A DNA stretch of 64,000 nt, taken from NCBI RefSeq assembly GCF_022508225.1, contig NZ_JAETXJ010000004.1:186001-250000 (forward strand), in the 5' to 3' direction. Below, piece after piece: positions 56,889 to 64,000 of the stretch (positions are counted from its first letter, which is position 1; the number at the start of each line of letters is the position of its first letter). The notes under the pieces are model-generated. The model had not been told where the DNA came from and did no database searches. It saw only the letters and a list, made by a program, of their open reading frames with translations. The translations under genes were made by a program, and so were the position numbers. This stretch comes from Desulfovibrio sp. UIB00 (GTDB lineage Bacteria; Desulfobacterota; Desulfovibrionia; Desulfovibrionales; Desulfovibrionaceae).

Positions 56889-57830
56889 ATGAATTCCCGC
56901 GACCTTATCATGGTCCTTTCTTCGCTGCTTTCCATGGCGGCGGGCGTTTTTCTGCCCCAGGCGGCAGAGCCACTTGCCGCAATGCCGCGCCTTATTCTCA
57001 TTTTCATGCTTTATATGAGTTTTCTGGCTGTGGGCATGGAAGCCCTGATGCGCGAAACACGCCACATGAAGGGCACGCTCTGTTTTCTGGTAGCCTTGCG
57101 GCTTGCGGTGTTGCCGCTGCTGTGCCTTGCGGTTTTCCGCCTGCTCATGCCCCAGTTTGCGCTGGGGGCCTTTCTGCTTGGCGCAGCGCCCGTGGGGGTC
57201 ATGGCCGCTGTTTTTTCGCTCATGGTGGGGGCCAATACGGCGCTTATTCTTGTGGCCAACATCGCCACGTCCCTGCTGCTGCCCGCAAGCCTGCCCGCCG
57301 TGCTTTCCGCTACCGATGCCGCGCTACGCCTGCTGGGCCTTGAGCCGCTCAACATGCCTGCGCACCTGGAACTGGGGCACATGAGCCTGTCGCTCTGCGT
57401 GACCATTCTTGTGCCCTTTGCCGCCGCGCATATTACGCGCATTCACCTTGACGGGCTCCGCAACCTGCTTTTACGCTGGCAGTTCCCGCTCATAACCGTG
57501 TCCATCGTGATTTCCAACATTGCCATTTTCAGCCACTACGGCGATCTGCTGCGGCAATCGCCCGACCTGCTGCTCAAATCGCTGGGCGCAGCCTCCCTGC
57601 TCTGCCTCATCATGACGCTTGCCGCCATCCCCCTGGCCCGCCGCATGAGCAGGCAGGTGGGCATGGCCTTTCAGATTTCGTTCGGCGTTATCAACAATGT
57701 GCTGGTGATGATTGTCTGCATGGAATTTTTCAGCGCCACAGAGGCGATCATGGCCGCCGCCTATCTGGCCCCCCTGTACGTGCTGCTGTTTTATTACCGC
57801 CTGTGCAGCCGGGATAAAAGGCAGGGCTGA
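56889..57830 (+). CDS. BASS-family transporter (bile acid:sodium symporter-like)
   Basis: 313 residues, about nine to ten spans, with GAAPVGVMAAVFSLMVGANTALILV and GVINNVLVMIV as the crossover regions. The family imports organic anions with sodium; the substrate is unknown. A leader with a GCCCGCCCTTGG/CCAAGGGCGGGC hairpin (about 56825-56854) lies upstream. Confidence 0.75.
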   Translation: MNSRDLIMVLSSLLSMAAGVFLPQAAEPLAAMPRLILIFMLYMSFLAVGMEALMRETRHMKGTLCFLVALRLAVLPLLCLAVFRLLMPQFALGAFLLGAAPVGVMAAVFSLMVGANTALILVANIATSLLLPASLPAVLSATDAALRLLGLEPLNMPAHLELGHMSLSLCVTILVPFAAAHITRIHLDGLRNLLLRWQFPLITVSIVISNIAIFSHYGDLLRQSPDLLLKSLGAASLLCLIMTLAAIPLARRMSRQVGMAFQISFGVINNVLVMIVCMEFFSATEAIMAAAYLAPLYVLLFYYRLCSRDKRQG

Positions 57831-57899
57831 CATGGCAGGGAATGCACTACTCCGGCGGCAAAAACGGGTTTACTTGCGGCCCCGGCAGATGTAGAAATT

Positions 57900-57960
57900 A
57901 CCCAGGGGATGGAGTTCCCCTTGAACCGCATTTGCTGATAACTCCTACCAGGGCCAGGGC
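57900..57960 (+). promoter_or_regulatory. fluoride riboswitch (crcB motif)
   Basis: The segment contains GGGGATGGAGTTCCCC, TTGAACCGC and GCTGATAACTCCTACC in order, the conserved core of the fluoride (crcB) riboswitch. It is followed by an intrinsic terminator and then crcB, so fluoride should turn the gene on by preventing termination. Confidence 0.92.
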
Positions 57961-57979
57961 GTTGGTAGACTATTTTGCG

Positions 57980-58007
57980 ACCGCGCCAAAGCGCGGTTGC
58001 TTTTTTT
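57980..58007 (+). terminator. riboswitch expression-platform terminator
   Basis: ACCGCGC-CAAA-GCGCGGT followed by TGC and seven T residues, 20 bp after the aptamer. This is the on/off switch of the fluoride riboswitch. Confidence 0.88.
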
Positions 58008-58106
58008 ATTCAACGCCGGGGCATTACCGCTGCCATCGGCAAGCATGAAAAAGCGGGCAGCGTGGGCCTTTACCAGCCGTACTTGCACCGCATAACGGAT
58101 TGACGC

Positions 58107-58496
58107 ATGGTCAAAAACGTTCTTGTCATCACATTGGGGGCCGGGGCCGGGGCCTGCCTTCGCTGGGTGCTTTCAATGCTGCTCAATTCCATCTTTCCGG
58201 CTATCCCGCTTGGTACGGTGGCCGCCAATTTCCTCGGCGGGTTCGGCATCGGGCTTTCGCTGGGCGTGTTCAACTCGCTGCCCGGTCTGGCCCCCGAATG
58301 GCGGCTGCTTGTCATCACTGGTTTTCTGGGCGGCCTCACCACCTTTTCCACCTTCACGGCAGAGATCGGCACCCTGCTGCAGGAACAACGCATAGGCATG
58401 GCCGCCGGGGCCATAGCCCTGCACGTCTGCGGCTCGCTGATCTGTTTTTTCATGGGCCTTGGCGCAGTTTCGCTTCTCAAATCCCTCTTTCGTTAG
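58107..58496 (+). CDS. crcB: fluoride exporter CrcB/Fluc
   Basis: 129-residue Fluc channel with four spans that dimerises to pass fluoride. Typical motifs are [26 protein letters not shown] and the break motif [15 protein letters not shown]. The riboswitch upstream supports the function directly. Confidence 0.95.
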   Translation: MVKNVLVITLGAGAGACLRWVLSMLLNSIFPAIPLGTVAANFLGGFGIGLSLGVFNSLPGLAPEWRLLVITGFLGGLTTFSTFTAEIGTLLQEQRIGMAAGAIALHVCGSLICFFMGLGAVSLLKSLFR

Positions 58497-58505
58497 GAGC
58501 AGGCC

Positions 58506-58838
58506 ATGAACGGCTACAGACTGACATTTTATACGCAGCAGGGGCGCTCGCACGGGCACATGAGCATTGCGGAATGGCTGCTCAAGGAAGCAAAGGCCAT
58601 TGGCGTTGAGGGCGCGACCTTTGCCGCAGCGCAAGGCGGCTACGGGCGCGACGGCAAATACCACAGCGCACGCTTTTTTGATGTGGGCGAGCAGCCCATG
58701 GAAGTGACCATGGCCGTGAGCCCGGAACACAGCGAGCAGCTTTTTGCCCGCATTGAGCAGGAAAATCTGCAGATATTCTACATGAAAATCCCTGTGGAAT
58801 TCGGCATCACCTGCTCGGGGAAAAATCAGCCCGCCTGA
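58506..58838 (+). CDS. DUF190 family protein
   Basis: 110 residues, DUF190, a family often found beside crcB. MSIAEWLLKEAKAIGVEGAT and AAQGGYGRDGKYHSARFFDV are typical; the fold is PII-like (ferredoxin-like). Nine bases after crcB, so it shares the fluoride control; its role there is unknown, perhaps regulatory. Confidence 0.85.
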   Translation: MNGYRLTFYTQQGRSHGHMSIAEWLLKEAKAIGVEGATFAAAQGGYGRDGKYHSARFFDVGEQPMEVTMAVSPEHSEQLFARIEQENLQIFYMKIPVEFGITCSGKNQPA

Positions 58839-58868
58839 CCCCAGACGGCCCCCTCCCAATAAAGAAAC

Positions 58869-58907
58869 CCCCGGCGGAAACGGCCTCTCAGACCACATCC
58901 GCCGGGG
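58869..58907. terminator. bidirectional terminator
   Basis: CCCCGGCGGA and TCCGCCGGGG pair between the convergent DUF190 gene and cinA. AAAGAAA lies on the left side, giving a T-rich tail for the minus-strand transcript. Confidence 0.75.
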
Positions 58908-58932
58908 ATTCAAAACTTCGGCAGCCAAAAAA

Positions 58933-60204
58933 CTAGGCCTGACCCAGACTCCACTGATCTTCCACCGGCAGATCGGCAAGACGGCGGCGCAGCATGTCCA
59001 GCGCATGGCTTGAGGCAAGGCGGCGCGTCCATTCGCGGCCCAGATAACGTCCCTGCGGGCGCATGACGCGCAGCCAGACATGCTCCGCATCGCTCAGGGC
59101 AATATATACAAGACCCACAGGCTTTTGCGGGGTACCGCCGCCAGGGCCAGCCACGCCGGTGATGCCAATGCCGTAATCAGCGCCGCTGTGCTCGCGCACG
59201 CCCTGGGCCATGGCCCGCGCCACCTCCGGGCTGACAGCCCCGTGCGCGCACAGCATATCGTGCGGCACGCCGAGCAGCCGTTCCTTGGCTTCGTTGGCAT
59301 AGGTTACCATGCCGTAACCAAAAACATCCGATGCACCGGGCTGGTCAGTGATGCGCTTGGCAAGCAGGCCACCGGTGCAGGATTCCGCAGTGGCAAGGGT
59401 TTTGCCCTGACGCGCCAGCTCCTGCACAGCCACTGCCTCCAGCCCCGCAACATTCACGCCGTACACAAAGTGCCCCAGCAGCTTGCGCACCTCCGCCACC
59501 ATGGGGGCAGCCAGAGCCTCGGCAGCGGCGGCATCCTGCGCCTTGGCTGTTACCCGCACGAACATTTCCGCATCGCCCGCATAAGTTGCCGCCGTGGGAT
59601 TGGCCCCGCCAGTCAGCCCCGCAATGCGCAAGGCAGCCACGCCCTCGCCTATGCCAAAGGTCTTTACCATGAACGATGAAATGACCGACCCGCTCATGCT
59701 CCGCAAAAAGGGCACGGCGCTGTCGTGCAGCATGGGCAGCAGTTCGGATGGCGGCCCAGGCAGCATGAGCACCCAGCGCCCCTCGCCCGCAGGCGTGGCG
59801 CAGCCGGGGGCGGTACCCGCCAGATTGGGAAAAGCCACGGATCCGCGCGGCAACATGGCCTGCTTGGCCTGATTGGCCGACATGGGGCGCGTGCCAAAAT
59901 ATTCCCGCAGCCGCGCCATGCTGTCCGCATGTTCCTCAAGCGGCGCTTCGGCCACCAGAGCTACAGTTTCCTTGGTCAGATCGTCTTCCGTTGGGCCTAG
60001 GCCGCCGGTGGTGATGACCACCTCCGCGCGTTCCAGCGCCTCGCGCAGAGCTTTCTCGAGCCGTTGCGGATTGTCGCCCACGGTATGCACCTGCAAAAGA
60101 TCCATCCCCAGTGCGGAAAGCTCCCGCGCCACATGTGTCGCATCCGTATTGACCGTATGGCCCAGCAGGAGTTCTGTGCCGACCGATATTATTTCCGCCT
60201 TCAT
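58933..60204 (-). CDS. cinA: CinA: NMN deamidase/ADP-ribose pyrophosphatase family
   Basis: 423 residues. The N-terminal MoaB-like domain carries TTGGLGPTEDDLT and LPGPPSEL; the C-terminal PncC domain carries ESCTGGLLAKRIT and GITGVAGPGGGTPQKPVG. Full CinA proteins recycle NMN and ADP-ribose. Start ATG 60204 follows CGGAGG; the longer frame to 60366 has no family match. Confidence 0.93.
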   Translation of the reverse strand: MKAEIISVGTELLLGHTVNTDATHVARELSALGMDLLQVHTVGDNPQRLEKALREALERAEVVITTGGLGPTEDDLTKETVALVAEAPLEEHADSMARLREYFGTRPMSANQAKQAMLPRGSVAFPNLAGTAPGCATPAGEGRWVLMLPGPPSELLPMLHDSAVPFLRSMSGSVISSFMVKTFGIGEGVAALRIAGLTGGANPTAATYAGDAEMFVRVTAKAQDAAAAEALAAPMVAEVRKLLGHFVYGVNVAGLEAVAVQELARQGKTLATAESCTGGLLAKRITDQPGASDVFGYGMVTYANEAKERLLGVPHDMLCAHGAVSPEVARAMAQGVREHSGADYGIGITGVAGPGGGTPQKPVGLVYIALSDAEHVWLRVMRPQGRYLGREWTRRLASSHALDMLRRRLADLPVEDQWSLGQA

Positions 60205-60360
60205 GCGGCCTCCGTTTTGCTTGATGCACACCCCGCCCGCAAAGGCTTGGGACGTGCCGTTGAGCATCCTAATCTCCCAGCCTGCACGGCGCAAGACTGA
60301 CGCGCCACGCACGCAAGATTTCCCGGCAGGACTTGCTTGACAAGCCCGAATATCTGGGCC

Positions 60361-60393
60361 AATCATTTCTTACCAATTTACTAAGAAATGATT
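60361..60393. promoter_or_regulatory. 12-bp inverted repeat before metY
   Basis: AATCATTTCTTA at 60361-60372 and its exact inverse at 60382-60393 flank a 9-nt spacer, 45 bp before metY and just before a -10-like GATAAT (60404-60409). Likely an operator over the promoter. Confidence 0.6.
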
Positions 60394-60438
60394 TGTCGAC
60401 TAGGATAATACAAACTGCAAAAGAATCAGGGGACTGAA

Positions 60439-61722
60439 ATGAGCGAAAAAAGGAAACCACGTTTTGAAACCCTGCAAGTTCATGCCGGGCAGGAACAGCC
60501 GGATCCGGCGACCGGTGCGCGCGCAGTACCGATCTATCAGACAACATCCTTTGTTTTTGACGACTGTGCGCACGCTGAGGCGCGCTTTAACCTCAGCAAT
60601 GCCGGCAACATTTACAGCCGCCTGACCAATCCCACGCAGGACGCCTTTGAACAGCGAGTTGCAGCACTTGAAGGAGGCGTTGCGGCCCTGGCCACGGCCA
60701 GCGGCGCAGCAGCCGTTACCTATGCCCTGCAAAATCTGGCTGAAGCTGGCGACCACATTGTGGCCGAAAAGACCCTCTACGGCGGCACCTACAATCTGCT
60801 GGCGCACACGCTCAAGGCCTGGGGCATAGACACCACCTTTGTGGACCCCGATGAACCCGGCGCTTTTGAGCGCGCCATCACACCCCGCACCAAGGCCATT
60901 TTTATTGAAACCCTGGGCAACCCGCACAGCAATATTGTGGATATTGAAGCGCTGGCGGATCTGGCCCACAAAAACGGCATCCCCCTGGTGGTGGACAATA
61001 CCTTTGCCACTCCTTGGCTGCTGCGCCCCATCGAACACGGGGCGGACGTTGTTGTGCATTCGGCAACCAAGTTTATTGGCGGTCACGGCACAACCCTTGG
61101 CGGTGTGATTGTGGACGGCGGCAAATTTGACTGGGAGGCCTCGGGCAAGTTCCCCCGGCTGTGCGAGCCGGAACCGAGCTACCACGGCCTGAGCTTTACC
61201 AAGGCAGTGGGCGCGGCGGCCTTTGCGGTGCGCGTCCGGGCCATACTGCTGCGCGATCTTGGCGCTACGCTTTCGCCCTTCAACGCCTTTATCCTGCTTC
61301 AAGGGCTGGAAACCCTTTCGCTGCGGGTTGAGCGCCACGTCAGCAATGCGCTGGCAGTGGTGGAATATCTGGCCAAGCATCCCAAGGTTGAGCGGGTCAA
61401 CCATCCGTGCCTTGCCAGCAGCCCCAGCCATGCCTTGTATCAGCGCTATTTCCCCAAGGGGGGCGGCTCCATCTTTACCTTTGAGGTCAAGGGCGGCGCG
61501 GCCGAAGCCAGGGCATTCATCGACAGGTTGCAGGTCTTCTCCCTGCTGGCCAATGTGGCGGATGCAAAATCGCTGGTCATTCACCCCGCCTCCACTACGC
61601 ATTCTCAGCTCACTGCCACAGAGCTTGCCGAAACGGGCATCCGGCCCAACACGGTCAGGCTCTCCATTGGCATTGAACACGTGGATGACATTATTGAAGA
61701 CATTGCACAGGCACTGGGCTAA
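60439..61722 (+). CDS. metY: O-acetylhomoserine sulfhydrylase (MetY-like)
   Basis: 427-residue PLP enzyme of the Cys/Met metabolism family that combines O-acetylhomoserine with sulfide to give homocysteine. PLP lysine K211 is in [29 protein letters not shown] and FVDPDEP are family regions. In a sulfate reducer direct sulfide use suits this enzyme. O-acetylserine as substrate is the alternative. Confidence 0.92.
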   Translation: MSEKRKPRFETLQVHAGQEQPDPATGARAVPIYQTTSFVFDDCAHAEARFNLSNAGNIYSRLTNPTQDAFEQRVAALEGGVAALATASGAAAVTYALQNLAEAGDHIVAEKTLYGGTYNLLAHTLKAWGIDTTFVDPDEPGAFERAITPRTKAIFIETLGNPHSNIVDIEALADLAHKNGIPLVVDNTFATPWLLRPIEHGADVVVHSATKFIGGHGTTLGGVIVDGGKFDWEASGKFPRLCEPEPSYHGLSFTKAVGAAAFAVRVRAILLRDLGATLSPFNAFILLQGLETLSLRVERHVSNALAVVEYLAKHPKVERVNHPCLASSPSHALYQRYFPKGGGSIFTFEVKGGAAEARAFIDRLQVFSLLANVADAKSLVIHPASTTHSQLTATELAETGIRPNTVRLSIGIEHVDDIIEDIAQALG

Positions 61723-61774
61723 GCCCACCCGGTGCAGGGCGCGCACAGCGCACCCGGAACCACAGCTCGGTTTC

Positions 61775-61809
61775 AAAGGCCCTGCCACAATACGCGGCGG
61801 GGCCTTTTT
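61775..61809 (+). terminator. metY terminator
   Basis: AAAGGCCC and GGGCCTTT with an inner CC/GG pairing, followed by T residues, 53 bp past metY. Confidence 0.85.
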
Positions 61810-61960
61810 AGCTTGCAGCTTCGAGTAAAAGGCATTGTCTTTTCAGGGGCCATTGCATACAACTGGCTGATCCATTGTAATGCTCTGCGACCGGGACAGC
61901 CTACCCCCTCTGGGCAAGCCGCCCGCCGTTAACTGTGCGCTCTCAAGCAGGAGACTTTTC

Positions 61961-62416
61961 ATGTTCAGAAAAATTGCGGTTCTTCTTTTTGTCATGCTCC
62001 TGGCCACGCCCGTGCTGGCAGATGAGGTGAGTACAAAGTATATTTCCGTTGACCTTCCCGACAACTGGAAGGCCGTTATGGCTCCCACAGAAAATCAGGG
62101 AACTACCACCGTTATTTTTTCAAATGCTTCGGGCAATTCTACGGTGGGTTTTGTGACCGGCCCCACCGGCGGCGCGGATACCAAAACTGTTGCCGAAATG
62201 TTCGCCAACCAGTTCAAGGCGCTCAAGCCCCCGGTGGAAAAAAACGGACAATACACCTTTGCCTTCACCCAGCAGCAGACCCCTTGCCAATCCTGGGTAG
62301 CGGCGTCTGGCGATATTTTTATGGTCACGACCATCACCGGCGACCGCAAGCTTGGCCTGGCTTTTATCAAAAGGTACGTAAAAAGTGCGGAATACGCCAG
62401 TTTACTGCCTAAATAG
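61961..62416 (+). CDS. small periplasmic protein of unknown function
   Basis: 151 residues with a clear signal peptide (MFRKIAVLLFVMLLATPVLA, cut before DEV). The mature 131 residues are mostly beta-rich and carry a single Cys (PCQSW). AGGAGA precedes ATG 61961. I do not recognise the family; the pattern of a secreted protein with PDNW and FVTG segments is seen in uncharacterised proteobacterial proteins. Confidence 0.75.
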   Translation: MFRKIAVLLFVMLLATPVLADEVSTKYISVDLPDNWKAVMAPTENQGTTTVIFSNASGNSTVGFVTGPTGGADTKTVAEMFANQFKALKPPVEKNGQYTFAFTQQQTPCQSWVAASGDIFMVTTITGDRKLGLAFIKRYVKSAEYASLLPK

Positions 62417-62452
62417 GCAAATTCTCTCGGTCAATTTTAAGGCTTGATAAAA

Positions 62453-62489
62453 CATCAGGGGCTGTCGGCATTGCTGACAGCCCCTGATG
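62453..62489. terminator. bidirectional terminator
   Basis: CATCAGGGGCTGTC and GACAGCCCCTGATG form a perfect 14-bp stem with a 9-nt loop between convergent genes. Confidence 0.85.
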
Positions 62490-62516
62490 TTAGTTACTGA
62501 CGCCCCCAAAGTGCAT

Positions 62517-63494
62517 TCACAAAGGAGTGCATTCCTGCCCGCAGCCTTTCCAGATTCTTTTCAGACGATCCACCACGGCATCTGAATACATGTCGTTATT
62601 GCGGCCTGCCGCAACCAGATTGTCCAGCAGATCCTTACTGCGGCTCAAGGCCTGTTGAATGGGCGCATAGGCGGGATCTTCCTCCAGCACCACGTTATAG
62701 CCATCCACATCCTTGATGCGGTAGCGCAGCGGTACCTTCCAGTTGCGAACGCACATGTTGTACAGATAGTAATTCACCAAAAACAATCCCATGCCGCCGG
62801 ATTCATCCTTGAAAAGCCGGGCATGTTCCTTGCCTTTATTCAGGTCTGTATCTTCGTATTCCGAATTGTCGTATTTGCCGCCGTTTACAAAAAAATCATT
62901 GGCGTCATAATAGTATTGCGTCAATCCGGCACAGTTTACGCGTGAGCCGTAATCCCCGTCATCTGCGCCGTACAGACCGTAATCCTCGCTCCAGTAGCCC
63001 AATATGTCTGAAACACTTTTGGGGATGATAATGGCGCTCCCCATGAGCGTGGATGTGCAAATGCCAAGTCTGCCGTCTTCACTGGTGATCGTGCCGGGAT
63101 TTTTCACCATGTCATGCGCTATGAACGTCGGCCCCAGTGTAGAAACAGGATCACCGTGCGCCCACAGCCTGAAAAGATTCTCCAGCCAGTTGGGCGTTAG
63201 GGCCGCCATATCGTTGTCGAGCTTCATGTAATAAGGGGCGTCCACAGCGCGCCAGCCGATGTTGCAGGCGCAGGATATGCCCATATTGCGCGGCAGCAAA
63301 AAAAGATTGTCGATGATCCCGTCTTTGTGCAGCTCCACCAGACGATCACGCAGGGCTTGCTCGCTGCCGTTATCCACCACTGTAACCGCAAATGGAATGC
63401 CGGGCGCTGTTTTGCGCAGGGCCAACAGTGTCTTCTGCGTAAGATGATACCTGTTAAAAACAGGTATGGTGATGTTTACGACAGGATTGGTCAT
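62517..63494 (-). CDS. family 2 glycosyltransferase
   Basis: 325 residues, GT-A fold. ITIPVFNRYHLTQKTL at the N-terminus, VVDNGS near 39-44 and the metal site D93-N-D95 in KLDND are clear. The C-terminal half is less conserved and may define the acceptor. No membrane span is seen. Sugar and acceptor are unknown; no other cell-surface sugar genes lie in the window. Confidence 0.85.
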   Translation of the reverse strand: MTNPVVNITIPVFNRYHLTQKTLLALRKTAPGIPFAVTVVDNGSEQALRDRLVELHKDGIIDNLFLLPRNMGISCACNIGWRAVDAPYYMKLDNDMAALTPNWLENLFRLWAHGDPVSTLGPTFIAHDMVKNPGTITSEDGRLGICTSTLMGSAIIIPKSVSDILGYWSEDYGLYGADDGDYGSRVNCAGLTQYYYDANDFFVNGGKYDNSEYEDTDLNKGKEHARLFKDESGGMGLFLVNYYLYNMCVRNWKVPLRYRIKDVDGYNVVLEEDPAYAPIQQALSRSKDLLDNLVAAGRNNDMYSDAVVDRLKRIWKGCGQECTPL

Positions 63495-63544
63495 CTGAAC
63501 GCTCCTGTACCGACCAGTGATTCAGAATGATGTGCAGACTTACT

Positions 63545-64000
63545 CTAGCGCACCTCTTCCATCAACCAGCGGCGCATAAAGGCCAGCCCTGCAGCCCGTG
63601 CCTGAGCGCCGAGCCTCTGGGCGTCTTCACGTATGGCGCGGGGGTCAAAGCCGTTCACGCCAAGTTCGCAGCAATGGCCCACAAGCCATGTTTCCATCAG
63701 GGCCGCGTCCATTTCTGCGTGAAACTGCAAACCGAGCTGCCCCGGCCCGGGCCGGAAGGCCTGATGCGGGGTGATAGCCGTTGAGGCAAGCAGATCGCTG
63801 CCCCGGGGCAGATCAAACGTATCGCCATGCCAGTGCAGCACAGGCGCGCCCGCAAGCTCAGCCAGAGGGCCGCTCAATCCCGCCGGGGTGAGTTCAACCT
63901 GGCCCCAGCCAATCTCCTTGGCGGTTCCGGGGTATACGTCGGCATCAAGGGCGCTGGCCATAAGCTGCGCGCCAAGGCAGATGCCCAGCAGAGGTCGGCC
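63545..64000 (-). CDS. class I glutamine amidotransferase, partial
   Basis: The gene runs off the right edge, so its start is missing. The visible 151 residues open with GRPLLGICLGAQL, holding the nucleophile Cys, and contain LHWHGDTFDLP and the catalytic His in LQFHAEMD. This is the stand-alone GuaA-N-like type often called GMP synthase-like amidotransferase; the real substrate is unknown. Confidence 0.88.
   Translation of the reverse strand, partial: GRPLLGICLGAQLMASALDADVYPGTAKEIGWGQVELTPAGLSGPLAELAGAPVLHWHGDTFDLPRGSDLLASTAITPHQAFRPGPGQLGLQFHAEMDAALMETWLVGHCCELGVNGFDPRAIREDAQRLGAQARAAGLAFMRRWLMEEVR

Overview
The window reads as a chromosome segment of a Desulfovibrionaceae sulfate reducer (Desulfovibrio sensu lato). 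Reasons are the compact housekeeping order yceD-rpmF-plsX-fabH-fabG-acpP-fabF-glyA-dCMP deaminase-ribD-ribE-ribH-nusB-leuS, the GC-rich codon use, a hydrogenase-4-type formate hydrogenlyase locus, multihaem-type respiratory genes and clear use of selenocysteine. The assignment comes from recognising gene families and gene order, not from a database search. No CRISPR array, insertion sequence, integrase or phage gene was seen.

Layout. 1-6.9 kb: fatty acid and envelope genes and glyA. 7.3-18.9 kb: dCMP deaminase, riboflavin genes, nusB, leuS, holA, radC, lon, prmC. 19.0-24.4 kb: tRNA-Thr, -Tyr and -Gly, tuf, rpmG, tRNA-Trp, secE, nusG, rplK, rplA, rplJ, rplL, then a strong terminator; rpoB does not follow. 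25.2-47.9 kb: formate island with a FocA-type channel, a complete hyfABCDEFGHI-hycH-hycI set, a HydN-like ferredoxin, two tandem FdhF-type formate dehydrogenases (the first with selenocysteine at residue 140, the second with cysteine there), fdhD, moeA and an FhlA/HyfR-type sigma-54 activator. 48.3-52.1 kb: a three-gene cytochrome operon (TsdA-like dihaem protein and two membrane proteins with C-terminal haem-c domains). 52.1-54.3 kb, minus strand: FmdE-like zinc protein, GH3 hydrolase and a very small membrane protein gene with an in-frame UGA. 54.5-64 kb: isochorismatase-like hydrolase, 5'-nucleotidase, BASS transporter, fluoride riboswitch with crcB and a DUF190 gene, cinA, metY, a small periplasmic protein, a GT2 glycosyltransferase and a truncated class I glutamine amidotransferase.

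How the formate island works together. Formate enters or leaves through FocA, is oxidised by FdhF, and electrons pass through HydN/HyfA iron-sulfur proteins to the [NiFe] hydrogenase HyfG/HyfI, which sits on a NuoL/M/N/H-like membrane arm. FdhD and MoeA serve the molybdenum site and HycH and HycI mature the hydrogenase. Three matches to the sigma-54 promoter (before focA, hyfA and hydN) share an 18-bp inverted repeat or its half-site about 70-100 bp upstream, so the activator at 45.7 kb probably controls all three units.

The two most interesting items are (1) the 65-codon gene at 52173-52370, whose in-frame UGA is followed by coding-like sequence and a hairpin at the same distance as in the fdhF SECIS, making it a candidate small selenoprotein with a Cys-Gly-Sec motif; and (2) the tandem Sec/Cys FdhF pair, in which the Cys copy has lost the SECIS hairpin.
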